Positions 50,379 to 57,655 of a DNA stretch of 64,000 nucleotides are shown piece after piece. The number at the start of each line of letters is the position of its first letter. The first letter of the stretch is position 1. Position numbers and translations under genes: made by a program. Under the pieces are notes generated by a model, which saw only the letters and a program-made list of their open reading frames with translations, was not told the origin of the DNA and ran no database searches. The stretch is from positions 1 to 64,000 of the forward strand of contig NADL03000492.1 of the NCBI GenBank assembly GCA_002205965.3, in the 5' to 3' direction. The stretch comes from Kappaphycus alvarezii (taxonomy: Eukaryota; Rhodophyta; Florideophyceae; Gigartinales; Solieriaceae).

Positions 50379-51374
50379 ATGGCGCATACGAAACAGACCG
50401 CCCGACGGTCAACAGGCGGGAGGGCTCCACGGCTAGAACTAGCTTGTAAGGCGGCAAGAAAGAGACCGTCCGAATTTCCTGTTACTACCCCACAGCCCCG
50501 AAGCTACCTCAAGACCATGGAATACTTCTCGCTAGACCAAGTCCGACGCGGGACAAACAAGAGTAGGCTCGTACGTCTCGCCGGCCGTCCGGATGTAATC
50601 AAGATTACAAGATCTCGCAAAGTAGGCGACAATCTAGATGATCTCTTCTTCCTGGTTTCATTTGGGGGCTATGAGAAGGAGAAGCCGGCTTCGGTGGAAC
50701 TGTCTTATTATGAAGCTACCCTTTTGTTCGGAAAGAATACGGTTAACATTGCCGCCTTCAGAGAGCTGACGAATGGTATTGACAGGGAGCTAGCATTCCG
50801 ACTGAGCTTAACAGAGTCTCTTCTCGATTCTGAGGACCATGCAGAGTACCCGGAATTTCCTGATTGGACAATCTACTCTGTGGTTTGGAAGATACCGGAA
50901 GGCGTACACGATTGTTTCATGGGGCAGTATCTTGCCGTCGACGTGGATACAGAGGAAGAGCACCCCATAGACTTGTACACTTTCTCATTCCATGAGGCGC
51001 TCCCAGGGGCCGGTCTTCATAATCCTCCTCAGAGGAACGTGAAACAGGAGCATAAAGACAGAGTAGTCGTCAATGCGTTGTTCGGGAGGAAGTTAGCTTC
51101 CCGTGTTGGAGCCATTATGATGATTGACTCCTGGTGCCAGAGGCACCCGAACAGTTATTACAAAGTACTCTTCCCGATGTCGAGGGCGGCTTCACCCTTG
51201 GCGCTCCCATTCCTAGACAAGGGCTTTCCAGTTCCTTTTCGAGACTTCGAAGGTCGCTGCATGCAGGCGTCCGCAGCGACGGCGCTCTACCTCGTCTTTG
51301 GAAAGGACACGGCAGAGGATTATTGGTCTCGTGATTACAAGAATGATCGTGAGACCTTAGATCAGTTGGGTTAA
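50379..51374 (+). CDS. Histone H3 tail mimic fused to chromo-shadow-like and peptidase-like segments (N-terminal part)
   Basis: ATG 50,379 (A at -3, G at +4) is the first ATG of the frame. Residues 1-18, MAHTKQTARRSTGGRAPR, and the following LELACKAARK copy the histone H3 tail: 21 of H3 residues 1-27 are identical, with R2H, K9R, K14R, K18L, Q19E, T22C; K4, R8, S10, K23, A24-K27 are kept. No histone fold follows. Residues 70-133 (VIKITRSRKV, LFFLVSFGGY, VNIAAFRELTNG) resemble a chromo-shadow domain by spacing. Near residue 294, GRCMQASAATALYL looks like a nucleophile-cysteine helix of a papain-fold peptidase. The gene lies opposite to gag-pol inside a Ty3 element. A TAA at 51,372-51,374 ends this part at 331 residues; the same frame continues. 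Mimicry is seen directly; domain calls are by eye. Confidence 0.85.
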   Translation: MAHTKQTARRSTGGRAPRLELACKAARKRPSEFPVTTPQPRSYLKTMEYFSLDQVRRGTNKSRLVRLAGRPDVIKITRSRKVGDNLDDLFFLVSFGGYEKEKPASVELSYYEATLLFGKNTVNIAAFRELTNGIDRELAFRLSLTESLLDSEDHAEYPEFPDWTIYSVVWKIPEGVHDCFMGQYLAVDVDTEEEHPIDLYTFSFHEALPGAGLHNPPQRNVKQEHKDRVVVNALFGRKLASRVGAIMMIDSWCQRHPNSYYKVLFPMSRAASPLALPFLDKGFPVPFRDFEGRCMQASAATALYLVFGKDTAEDYWSRDYKNDRETLDQLG

Positions 51375-51920
51375 CGTCCTCGTTGCACTTCCTTCGCCGA
51401 TGTTCTGAAGGGTTTGAACCGCGTTCGTCCTAGTCCCATCGTTTTGAGTCATATTCTCGTTGACGAAACTCCGCGCGGCCGCTTCAAGAGTAGTCTTCGA
51501 CAGCGGGATAGAAGGGATCTTGACATCAACTGGATCCGTGGTTTGCCGAATTCTTCCTCAAGTGGAATTTACGTGGCGCCGGTCATAGGACGCCGCGGGG
51601 CCCAGCATGCCGTATGCCTAGACGCAAGGGAAGGACGTATACTCATATATGATTGTGCGGAAGAGTATGCGATGCGGTTCTGTGAGGCCTCTCTGAGGAT
51701 TTGCTGCGGGGAGGAAGACCTGGAAGACTTTCTGAAGATCTCCGATGTACGGAGGGTGACGTTGGCAAGTAGGCAAGATATTCCTTCCCGAGGACATAGT
51801 ATCCCGACCGCTTCGTCAGGTTCGGAGAAAAAGAAGCGGAGGCGCCGTCGTCCAAAGCCGATAGTAGGTTCTTCTTCATCGGACAAGAGGTACAGGGGAG
51901 ACCAAGGAAGTCGTCAGTGA
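51375..51920 (+). CDS. C-terminal part of the histone-mimic protein: peptidase-like half and nuclear-localisation tail
   Basis: This is the in-frame continuation after the TAA: 181 further codons to 51,920. It contains RRGAQHAVCLDAREGRILIY followed by DCAEEY, a G-x-x-H-A-V-x-x-D/hydrophobic pattern like the histidine-and-strand part of papain-like peptidases, so the predicted cysteine and histidine lie on opposite sides of the stop. Later come a CCGEED acidic helix and the tail KKKRRRRRPKP, a strong monopartite nuclear localisation signal, then a serine-rich end. The uninterrupted coding character across the stop indicates a recent nonsense mutation (a one-base change such as CAA to TAA) or programmed readthrough. 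ATTAAA at 51,978-51,983 could direct polyadenylation. Confidence 0.7.
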   Translation, partial: RPRCTSFADVLKGLNRVRPSPIVLSHILVDETPRGRFKSSLRQRDRRDLDINWIRGLPNSSSSGIYVAPVIGRRGAQHAVCLDAREGRILIYDCAEEYAMRFCEASLRICCGEEDLEDFLKISDVRRVTLASRQDIPSRGHSIPTASSGSEKKKRRRRRPKPIVGSSSSDKRYRGDQGSRQ

Positions 51921-52394
51921 TTCCCATGTACGTCATTATATTCAAGAAGTATTGATTTTTGTGCGTGACTTAGTACTATTAAAGCTCCATCATTGGGTGA
52001 CAGAGGGTGTAAAATGCAGTTTTTCTTAGTTCGAAATGCAAAATGATTCAGCTTATTACTCAACAGCAAAGAAAAAGACATAAAAAGAATTAAAGGAAAT
52101 GAACGAGACGATAGCTATCATGGCTCAATCAAGTGCTCCTAGGCCTTCAAGTGGCTCGAGCGAAAGGCAAAAGGAACTAGTCTCCTCGCGTGGATGGCGC
52201 GGCGGGAATGGCGACCCCCGTATGAGATGAGCCAGTACCGAGGATGAGCAACTTTCCAAACGCGACAAGGCCCTTAATAGCGAGAACGGAGGGCAGGCCA
52301 CTTAGCAGCCGAAGTTAATGCCTGACCATGTGCCACTAGAACCCAATGCCCCAAGTTGAACATGCAAGGCTCTGTAGAGGTTGAATCACCCATT
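51921..52394. other. Spacer between the histone-mimic gene and integrase
   Basis: Holds ATTAAA motifs at 51,978 and about 52,090 and a plus-strand frame from about 52,099 (MNETIAIMAQSSAPRPSSGS, serine/arginine-rich, broken by stops) that may be the remains of a second antisense ORF. On the minus strand it is the decayed integrase C-terminus. Confidence 0.35.
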
Positions 52395-53004
52395 CTATAC
52401 ATCTGTTCTTCTCGACACTGAGCCCCGAAGGGCAGAGGAGGCCAGAAGTTCTAACTTGCGATGTGTATCTGAGGCGCGGTCCATCAACGCGACGAAGTCA
52501 GATGGACTCATGCGCGGAACTACTCCGAACATAAGTTCGAACGGCGAAGCTCCCGCGGAAAGGCGACGGCGGCGGTATCCGTACAAGACACGGGGCAAAA
52601 AACTCTTCCCAATCCATACCTTGGCCGACAACCATCTTCTTCACGGCTGTCTTGATGGTTCGTACAATCCTTTCAGCTCTACCATTAGACATGGGAGCAT
52701 ACGCGAGAACAGTGGTCCAGGTAATTCCATGTTTCTTCATAAAATCAGCGACGGAGGCAGCAGTGAAGCACCCAGCGTTATCGCTGATAATGTTCTTCGG
52801 GGGAACAAAAGGGTGCATAACTTCACTCTCGATGAACTTGGACACAGTTGCAGCCGACGAGTCTGTGGTGGCAACTACGATTGGCCAACCTGTCAAATGC
52901 TCGACGGCGATGAGCAGATACTTATTTCCGGCGTTTGATATCGGCAGAGGTCCCGCGAAATCGATCGAATAAGTTTCGAAGATATTCGTCAGTGGGACCT
53001 TCAA
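52395..53004 (-). pseudogene. Ty3/gypsy integrase core of the histone-mimic element
   Basis: The frame 52498-53004 has YSIDFAGPLPISNAGNKYLL (first catalytic D), IISDNAGCFTAASVADFMKK (second D) and APMSNGRAERIVRTIKTAV (catalytic E): a complete D,D-35-E triad. A frameshift near 52,600 moves to the frame ending at 52,395 (LYGYRRRRLSAGASPFELMF). No chromodomain is fused to this integrase. Integrase inserts the cDNA and made the TGATG duplication seen here. Confidence 0.85.
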
Positions 53005-53049
53005 AGTCGTACAGTACGGCGGAATGGGCCTCGTCTTCTGGCACCCCTC

Positions 53050-53631
53050 TCAACTTTTCACATAGTTGTGAATGTCTTGGTGCATCTGCGGCCACCAATA
53101 GCGGTCTACGACAAATTTCCTCGTCGTCTCCTTATCCCAATGTCCGATATCGTCGTGAAAGGTCTTCAATATCGCGACCCTTTCCTTCATAAACGGTACA
53201 GATTTTAGCCCGTTTCTGGTTCGTCTGAGCAGCTTTCCTTCCCACATCATGAAGTTTTTAGCCATACGCTTGACGGAATGACGCTTCTCTCCATCATCAA
53301 CTCGGACCTTTAAACCTTGCGAATGACGCGCGACGTTGAGGAGGAAAGGCTCGATTATGGGATTCTCTTCCGTAGCGGCAGAATCCAGCGAAGCAACTAA
53401 GTCTCCTTCATCAAGTCCAGAAGCAGGAGATGGACCGGCAGGTACCACACGCGAGAGGAAATCAGCTGCTCCGTTTCCCGTACCTGGCCTGTACTCTACC
53501 TCGAATTCATACTCCGCAAGGAAGTCCATCCATCCCGCCAGCCTTCCGTGAATGTCGTTTTTCGTGAAGGCATAAAGAAGGGCTTGATGGTCGGTAATGA
53601 GCTTGAAGGGCTCCGTCGATAACAGATACAC
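53050..53631 (-). CDS. Ty3/gypsy RNase H end and integrase zinc domain
   Basis: PFKLITDHQALLYAFTKNDI and GRLAGWMDFLAEYEFEVEYR (RNase H end), GNGAADFLSR, a linker, then FHDDIGHWDKETTRKFVVDR with WWPQMHQDIHNYV, the histidines of the HHCC module. A stop at about 53,047 separates it from the core. Overlaps the RT frame in another phase, showing a frameshift at about 53,600. Confidence 0.8.
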   Translation of the reverse strand: MYLLSTEPFKLITDHQALLYAFTKNDIHGRLAGWMDFLAEYEFEVEYRPGTGNGAADFLSRVVPAGPSPASGLDEGDLVASLDSAATEENPIIEPFLLNVARHSQGLKVRVDDGEKRHSVKRMAKNFMMWEGKLLRRTRNGLKSVPFMKERVAILKTFHDDIGHWDKETTRKFVVDRYWWPQMHQDIHNYVKS

Positions 53632-54667
53632 TCTGAATTTCCTTAAAGCGCGTAACGGAGAGGGCCTCCCTCTCGCAGGCTGAATAGTTACGCTCTGCTG
53701 AGTTCATCGTCCGGCTTGCGTACTGCACGGGATGAATCTTGCCATCTTCCTGTTTCTGGGCCAGGACTGCCCCAACGGCGACATGAGAAGCGTCGGTTTC
53801 CACGATGAAGGGGGACTCGAAGTCTGGGACGTCTAGCACCGGCGGACAAGTAAGCTTCTCTTTCAGGGTTTCGAAGGCGGCAGTCATCTCCTCAGTCCAT
53901 TCGAACTTCCTATTGCCCGAAGTTGCTGCGTGAAGGGCAGAGGATATTACGGCAAAGTCCTTGATGAAGCGACGGTAATACCCGGCAAGGCCAAGAAAGC
54001 TACGCAACTCCGTTGAGTTGGTAGGAACGGTGGCCCTTTTGATGGCATCAATCTTCTCATCATCGACACGGACTCCACGCTTGTCTAGGAAGTGACCAAG
54101 CAGCTTTACGCTTGTCATAGCAAACGCGCATTTTGTAATCTTAAACTTAAGTCCTGCGTCCCCGACTGCCTTGAAAACGACAGCCAAATGATCAATATGC
54201 TCCTCCATATAGTTGGAGAAGATAACGACATCATCAAGATAGACACGGGCGAAGGGAATGTCCTTCAGTACGTAATCCATCATGCGCTGGAATGTGGAAG
54301 GCGCGTTCATTAGACCAAATGGCATCACCTCGAACTTGAAGGTACCAAAACGGCTGACGAACGTAGTCATCTCCGTACACTCTTCGGCCATGCGGATTTG
54401 CCAGTATCCCGCCAACAAATCAAGGGTGGTGAATATAGAGCTACCCTTTAGGTCGTCGAAGATCTCTTCTGTCTTAGGTAGTGGCCAACGATCCGCCTTC
54501 ATCTTGCGGTTCAAAGTGCGATAATCCACGCAGAAACGAGGCCTACCGTCCTTTTCCGTTACGATAACCACTGGGAACGACCAAGCCGACGACGCTGGGG
54601 TGATGATCCCAGCATCTAGCATGTTGTCTATTTCTTGACGGGCGATTTCGTTGTGTCGAGGCGACAT
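53507..54667 (-). CDS. Ty3/gypsy reverse transcriptase and RNase H of the histone-mimic element
   Basis: A clean frame of about 340 relevant residues: EIDNMLDAGIITPASSAWSF, PRFCVDYRTLNRKMKADRWP, TLDLLAGYWQI, PFGLMNAPSTF, ARVYLDDVVIFS (catalytic YLDD), LGHFLDKRGV, LRSFLGLAGYYRRFI, then RNase H with FIVETDASHVAVGAVLAQKQ and YSACEREAL. All catalytic residues are present. The frame changes at the 3' end (about 53,650). Confidence 0.9.
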   Translation of the reverse strand: MSPRHNEIARQEIDNMLDAGIITPASSAWSFPVVIVTEKDGRPRFCVDYRTLNRKMKADRWPLPKTEEIFDDLKGSSIFTTLDLLAGYWQIRMAEECTEMTTFVSRFGTFKFEVMPFGLMNAPSTFQRMMDYVLKDIPFARVYLDDVVIFSNYMEEHIDHLAVVFKAVGDAGLKFKITKCAFAMTSVKLLGHFLDKRGVRVDDEKIDAIKRATVPTNSTELRSFLGLAGYYRRFIKDFAVISSALHAATSGNRKFEWTEEMTAAFETLKEKLTCPPVLDVPDFESPFIVETDASHVAVGAVLAQKQEDGKIHPVQYASRTMNSAERNYSACEREALSVTRFKEIQSVSVIDGALQAHYRPSSPSLCLHEKRHSRKAGGMDGLPCGV

Positions 54668-55220
54668 TCGGCGAGCCCTGTGATAGATCGGGATAAAGGT
54701 CCTTCATTTCGAAGGAATGCTTCGTCGGCACGGCTGCAGGACGTAGCTCGTCTATAGTCCAGGCGACGATTCCCGTGTCGCGAAGCAACCCATTTATTTC
54801 ACCTTGCGTTTCTTCTTTTAAATGAGCAAGTCGAGTTCTCAGAGCATCCCGCATTTTCTCCTTCTCTTCTTTTTCGTCGGTAGTGCTTTCCTCACTGCTG
54901 GGACCTTCGCTCCATCCGGTAAAATTGTCCTCGCGGATGGCTAGGACCAGCTCTTCTTCCGAAGAGTCCGAGGGCTCCATACCGGCGTTCGAATCAGAAG
55001 TAAAATCTTCACTGTGAGTCCCTATCTCCTCGCCCTCGGCCTGTTTCTTCTCGGTAGACTTAGTATCAGGCTCGAGCGGGAGCACAACTTCTTCGGAACC
55101 AATGGTTAAACGGACGCTCTGTGCCCCGAAATCCATATTCGCACGCATAGCTGTGAGCGTAGGGAGACCTATTATTAGGTCAAAAGGAGACTTCTCGATG
55201 ACAAGGAAGTCTAGTTTCAC
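54543..55220 (-). CDS. Protease C-terminal half and acidic linker
   Basis: LDFLVIEKSPFDLIIGLPTL is the conserved end of a Ty3-type protease (D-x-I-L/I-G-x-x-x-L). A long acidic serine-rich linker with SDSSEEELVLAIRED follows, then an approach to RT (IVAWTIDELRP, HSFEM). The protease active site is in the preceding frame, so one frameshift lies at about 55,200. Confidence 0.7.
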   Translation of the reverse strand: MKLDFLVIEKSPFDLIIGLPTLTAMRANMDFGAQSVRLTIGSEEVVLPLEPDTKSTEKKQAEGEEIGTHSEDFTSDSNAGMEPSDSSEEELVLAIREDNFTGWSEGPSSEESTTDEKEEKEKMRDALRTRLAHLKEETQGEINGLLRDTGIVAWTIDELRPAAVPTKHSFEMKDLYPDLSQGSPNVASTQRNRPSRNRQHARCWDHHPSVVGLVVPSGYRNGKGR

Positions 55221-56034
55221 GGCTTGGTCCCCAAAGGTCGTCGGGGGCCTTAACCAGCGAACCTACACAGGAAGAACTGTCACCATTCGCAACAGTTATC
55301 CTTTTAGACGTGTAGTTCGGTGAAAGGTAAAGAAGTCTAGACAAATCAGCTGAAATTACGTCCGGTACGGCTCCGGAGTCTAGTAGAGCCCAGACCTCGG
55401 TTCCGTAAACTTTGAGTTGGACCAACCGTAATAAACGAGGACCCGAATTCGAAACGACTGCAACACGTGAAATAGGCTGTTTTCCCAACAAACGGCGCAT
55501 GACTTTGGTAGCTCCTTCAGCATCTCCAGGGAGAAGCTGACCGAATGTCAAACCACGATTTGCATTTGCAAGCTCGGAAAAAACGTCATATTTCCCTACG
55601 TATTCCTGCAGCTTATTCGAATTCTTCTTCCCGCGGTTCGATTTCTTCGCCTTCTTCTTACGGCTAATGATTCGAAATTCTTCCGGGGGTAGGGCTGGGC
55701 CCGGCTGCATACCGCGAGCGTGGGGACCAGTTACGAGGCGAGAGATCGGAATGCCTCCATGATTGTCCTGACGGGGCTGTTTGGGTAGTGCCTCTCCGTC
55801 GGCGTTTCTTTTCGCGACATTCACTCCTTCGTCTTGTGAGGAGTCGGTTTCGGAAGAGTCTTCTCGGAGGACATTTACTCGGTCACTTCCCTCCCCGTCT
55901 TCTTTTTTCTCGGCGGGGGCTTCTTCTCGAATCGCTGCCCTTCTTCCACCGGACCAGCACGTGGCATCTGAGTGACCCATCTTTCCACAAAGGGAACAGC
56001 GGGTGTTACGATGCGGGTTCTTCTCGCAATTCAT
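55180..56034 (-). CDS. Gag zinc knuckles and protease N-terminal half
   Basis: CNEFGHNAMNC (just upstream at about 56,045) and CSLCGKMGHSDATC are C-x2-C-x4-H-x4-C knuckles. The basic stretch RKKKAKKSNRGKKNSNK could be a nuclear or RNA-binding signal. LKVYGTEVWALLDSGAVPDV holds the aspartic protease DSG. The frame ends in the protease, where a frameshift carries on to 55,220. Confidence 0.8.
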   Translation of the reverse strand: MNCEKNPHRNTRCSLCGKMGHSDATCWSGGRRAAIREEAPAEKKEDGEGSDRVNVLREDSSETDSSQDEGVNVAKRNADGEALPKQPRQDNHGGIPISRLVTGPHARGMQPGPALPPEEFRIISRKKKAKKSNRGKKNSNKLQEYVGKYDVFSELANANRGLTFGQLLPGDAEGATKVMRRLLGKQPISRVAVVSNSGPRLLRLVQLKVYGTEVWALLDSGAVPDVISADLSRLLYLSPNYTSKRITVANGDSSSCVGSLVKAPDDLWGPSRETRLPCHREVSF

Positions 56035-56263
56035 TGCGTTATGTCCAAACTCGTTGCAGTAAGAGCATTGGCGGACCTCATTATTTTCCTAGGGACCGAC
56101 GATGGTCCAGCCCCATCATCTATCTTAGTCTTCTTCAGAAAAAGAGTCAACTTTTGAGAGGTCTTTGGCTAGAGCGTCGACCTTATCTTCGATGTTCCTA
56201 GATCTAGAATCCGGGCGAACCAGCAACCTTGCCGGCGGAACTTCAGCGGTGCGGCTAGAAGGG

Positions 56264-56791
56264 CTAGAAAAACGCCACACGATTAGAGTGAAAGTCCTTC
56301 AGCGCCTTGACAATTCCCGGGTAATCCTTGGGTCCCCGAAATGCTAGAAACTGCTGCAGCTCCTTGTGTCGACAGGCGGCAGTGCGAAGGAGTCCGAACC
56401 TGGCGATGTTGTCGAACCCCGCCTTCTCGTAGAGGCGTTCAATTTCCCTCAACGAACCAAGAATGTCTTCTAGTTCAAGCCCAACTTCTAGAGCTTGGCG
56501 GATGACGTCCTCTGGGTCTTCGTCCTTCGCGAAATGCTCAAGAAACTTCTGTTTAACCTCGGCGTAGTTTTTCGCTTCGGGGACGAGCTCACCATTTGGC
56601 GCAAACGTATCGTAATAGAAGTCGAACGCTGCGCCGTCTAGGTGTGCGAGGAGAGAAAGAGCTTTCACCTCGTCAGGTTTGGATGCCATCGCGACATTCT
56701 CAAAGAAAAAGAAGAATTTTCGCACGTCGCTCGTGCCGTCGAACACGACCGCGCTGGCGCTGGGAGTATCGGCCCTGCGCAAGAGTACCAT
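56264..56791 (-). CDS. Ty3/gypsy Gag capsid of the histone-mimic element
   Basis: A 175-codon frame starting at ATG 56,791-56,789. The helical capsid pattern FDGTSDVRKFFFFFENVAMA, LLAHLDGAAFDFYYD, LEHFAKDEDPEDVIRQAL and DNIARFGLLRTAACRHKELQ matches the remnant at 6.36-7.25 kb. The start codon is formed by the last base of the LTR and the first two bases of the primer-binding site. A stop/frameshift at about 56,264 separates it from the knuckle region. Confidence 0.85.
   Translation of the reverse strand: MVLLRRADTPSASAVVFDGTSDVRKFFFFFENVAMASKPDEVKALSLLAHLDGAAFDFYYDTFAPNGELVPEAKNYAEVKQKFLEHFAKDEDPEDVIRQALEVGLELEDILGSLREIERLYEKAGFDNIARFGLLRTAACRHKELQQFLAFRGPKDYPGIVKALKDFHSNRVAFF
56773..56790 (-). 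other. Primer-binding site of the histone-mimic element
   Basis: On the minus strand TGGTACTCTTGCGCAGGG directly follows the 5' LTR end (CCCATCA). The TGG start complements a tRNA CCA end. The site is within the gag coding sequence. The tRNA was not identified. Confidence 0.6.
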
Positions 56792-57109
56792 GATGGGAGT
56801 CGAAGAGAGATTTTGGAAGAAGACAGATAAAGGCGTAGGTTTAGGGTAGGGAGGGGTCGCAAGGTGACGCTGCCTCCTGCAAGCTGCCCAGCCAACTCGG
56901 GTGCTACCTATATAACCGAAACCAGAGCGGTCTGTGGCTGAGAGTCGTCGGTACAGTAGTTTACTTACTGTACACTACTGTACTTGACCATAAAAAATAA
57001 TTAAAAACTACGAGGTAAAAGATAGAAAGTACAGTACGTTACCCTAAAATATCGTCATAGATAGTACTAGAAACGCATAAAAATCACCTTCCAGCCACTT
57101 TCATCAACA
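56791..57109 (-). repeat. 5' LTR of the histone-mimic element
   Basis: TGATGGGAGTCG to TCATCAACA on the plus strand, collinear with 49,742-50,060; about a dozen substitutions and two compensating 1-bp indels. Confidence 0.9.
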
Positions 57110-57160
57110 TGATGCATTGGACATCACTGCTGCTGCCGTATGCCTCTGGGTTAAAACCAC
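57110..57160. mobile_element. PIF/Harbinger-related block, copy 2, right part
   Basis: TGATGCATTGGACATCACTG to GCCTCTGGG continues the match to 18,601-18,641 after the gypsy insertion, which proves that the gypsy element is an insertion. Confidence 0.75.
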
Positions 57161-57169
57161 TCGAGTCGT

Positions 57170-57520
57170 CCCGTATGTCTCCATTGCCCTAATAGCGACG
57201 TTCCGCGCCACGTCGGTCAGCACTGCGTAGGCGTGCCTTCATACAGTAAGGTTTACCAGAATTACCTAATCGATATACAGTCCTTGGCACTGTACGGTAA
57301 CGCACATATGCTGCACATTTTGACAGTGTCCAATTTTACAGCAGCCGTCATGTCAAATGCGGCCTGCTTGATAGCTGGCCTGAAGGTAGCCTTTTAGGAA
57401 GCGTAGTTCCTCCCCCATTACTGTGTCTGCATACCTTCTTGAGTCGATTGTGGTTGTCTGGAAAACTATGGGATAGATCAGATATATCTTCCAAGAGTAA
57501 AACACCCAAACCCTTCCCCA
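57170..57520 (+). repeat. LINE B 3' fragments and tail repeat
   Basis: 57,170-57,250 is an inverted LINE B segment (DVARNVAIRAMETYG on the minus strand). 57,335-57,397 is a plus-strand end (AAVMSNAACLIAGLKVAF, stop). GGAAGCGTAGTTCC and the tail repeat follow to about 57,520. The order indicates that the tail repeat is the 3' untranslated region of a LINE B-type element. Confidence 0.6.
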
Positions 57521-57655
57521 TTTACAGCTTTAGATCATTTACAGTAACTTCTGATTGGTTTAAGGTTCATTTATCGAAAATTTCGAAACATTTGGTCTGC
57601 TTTTTCTTTAGCGACATACTCCGAGACTTGCTGAGGCCAATACCCCGAATTTGCT

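Larger units (their letters stand above)
49742..57109 (-). mobile_element. Complete Ty3/gypsy retrotransposon with an antisense histone-mimic gene
   Basis: A 7368-bp element. Its 319-bp LTRs lie at 56,791-57,109 (5') and 49,742-50,060 (3'), ending TG...CA, about 96 percent identical by eye. The flanks are TGATT (left) and TGATG (right); the empty site in the paralogous block is TGAGG (18,601-18,605). Order on the minus strand: 5' LTR, primer-binding site, gag with two CCHC knuckles, protease, RT, RNase H, integrase, then about 2.3 kb containing an oppositely oriented gene, polypurine tract, 3' LTR. Gag-pol has several frameshifts, so the copy is not autonomous. It shares gag-pol family with the remnant at 6.4-11.3 kb. 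Confidence 0.9.

Noticed and set aside
50379..50470. A genuine histone H3 gene or pseudogene
   Set aside because: Only the tail (about residues 1-28) matches; the alpha-N helix and histone-fold sequence do not follow. The next 480 residues are a different protein in the same open frame, so it is a fusion/mimic rather than a histone copy.
54092..54313. Plus-strand ORFs inside the reverse transcriptase of the histone-mimic element
   Set aside because: They are short, without domains, and antisense to strongly conserved RT motifs. Unlike the 50.4-51.9 kb gene, nothing indicates they are coding.
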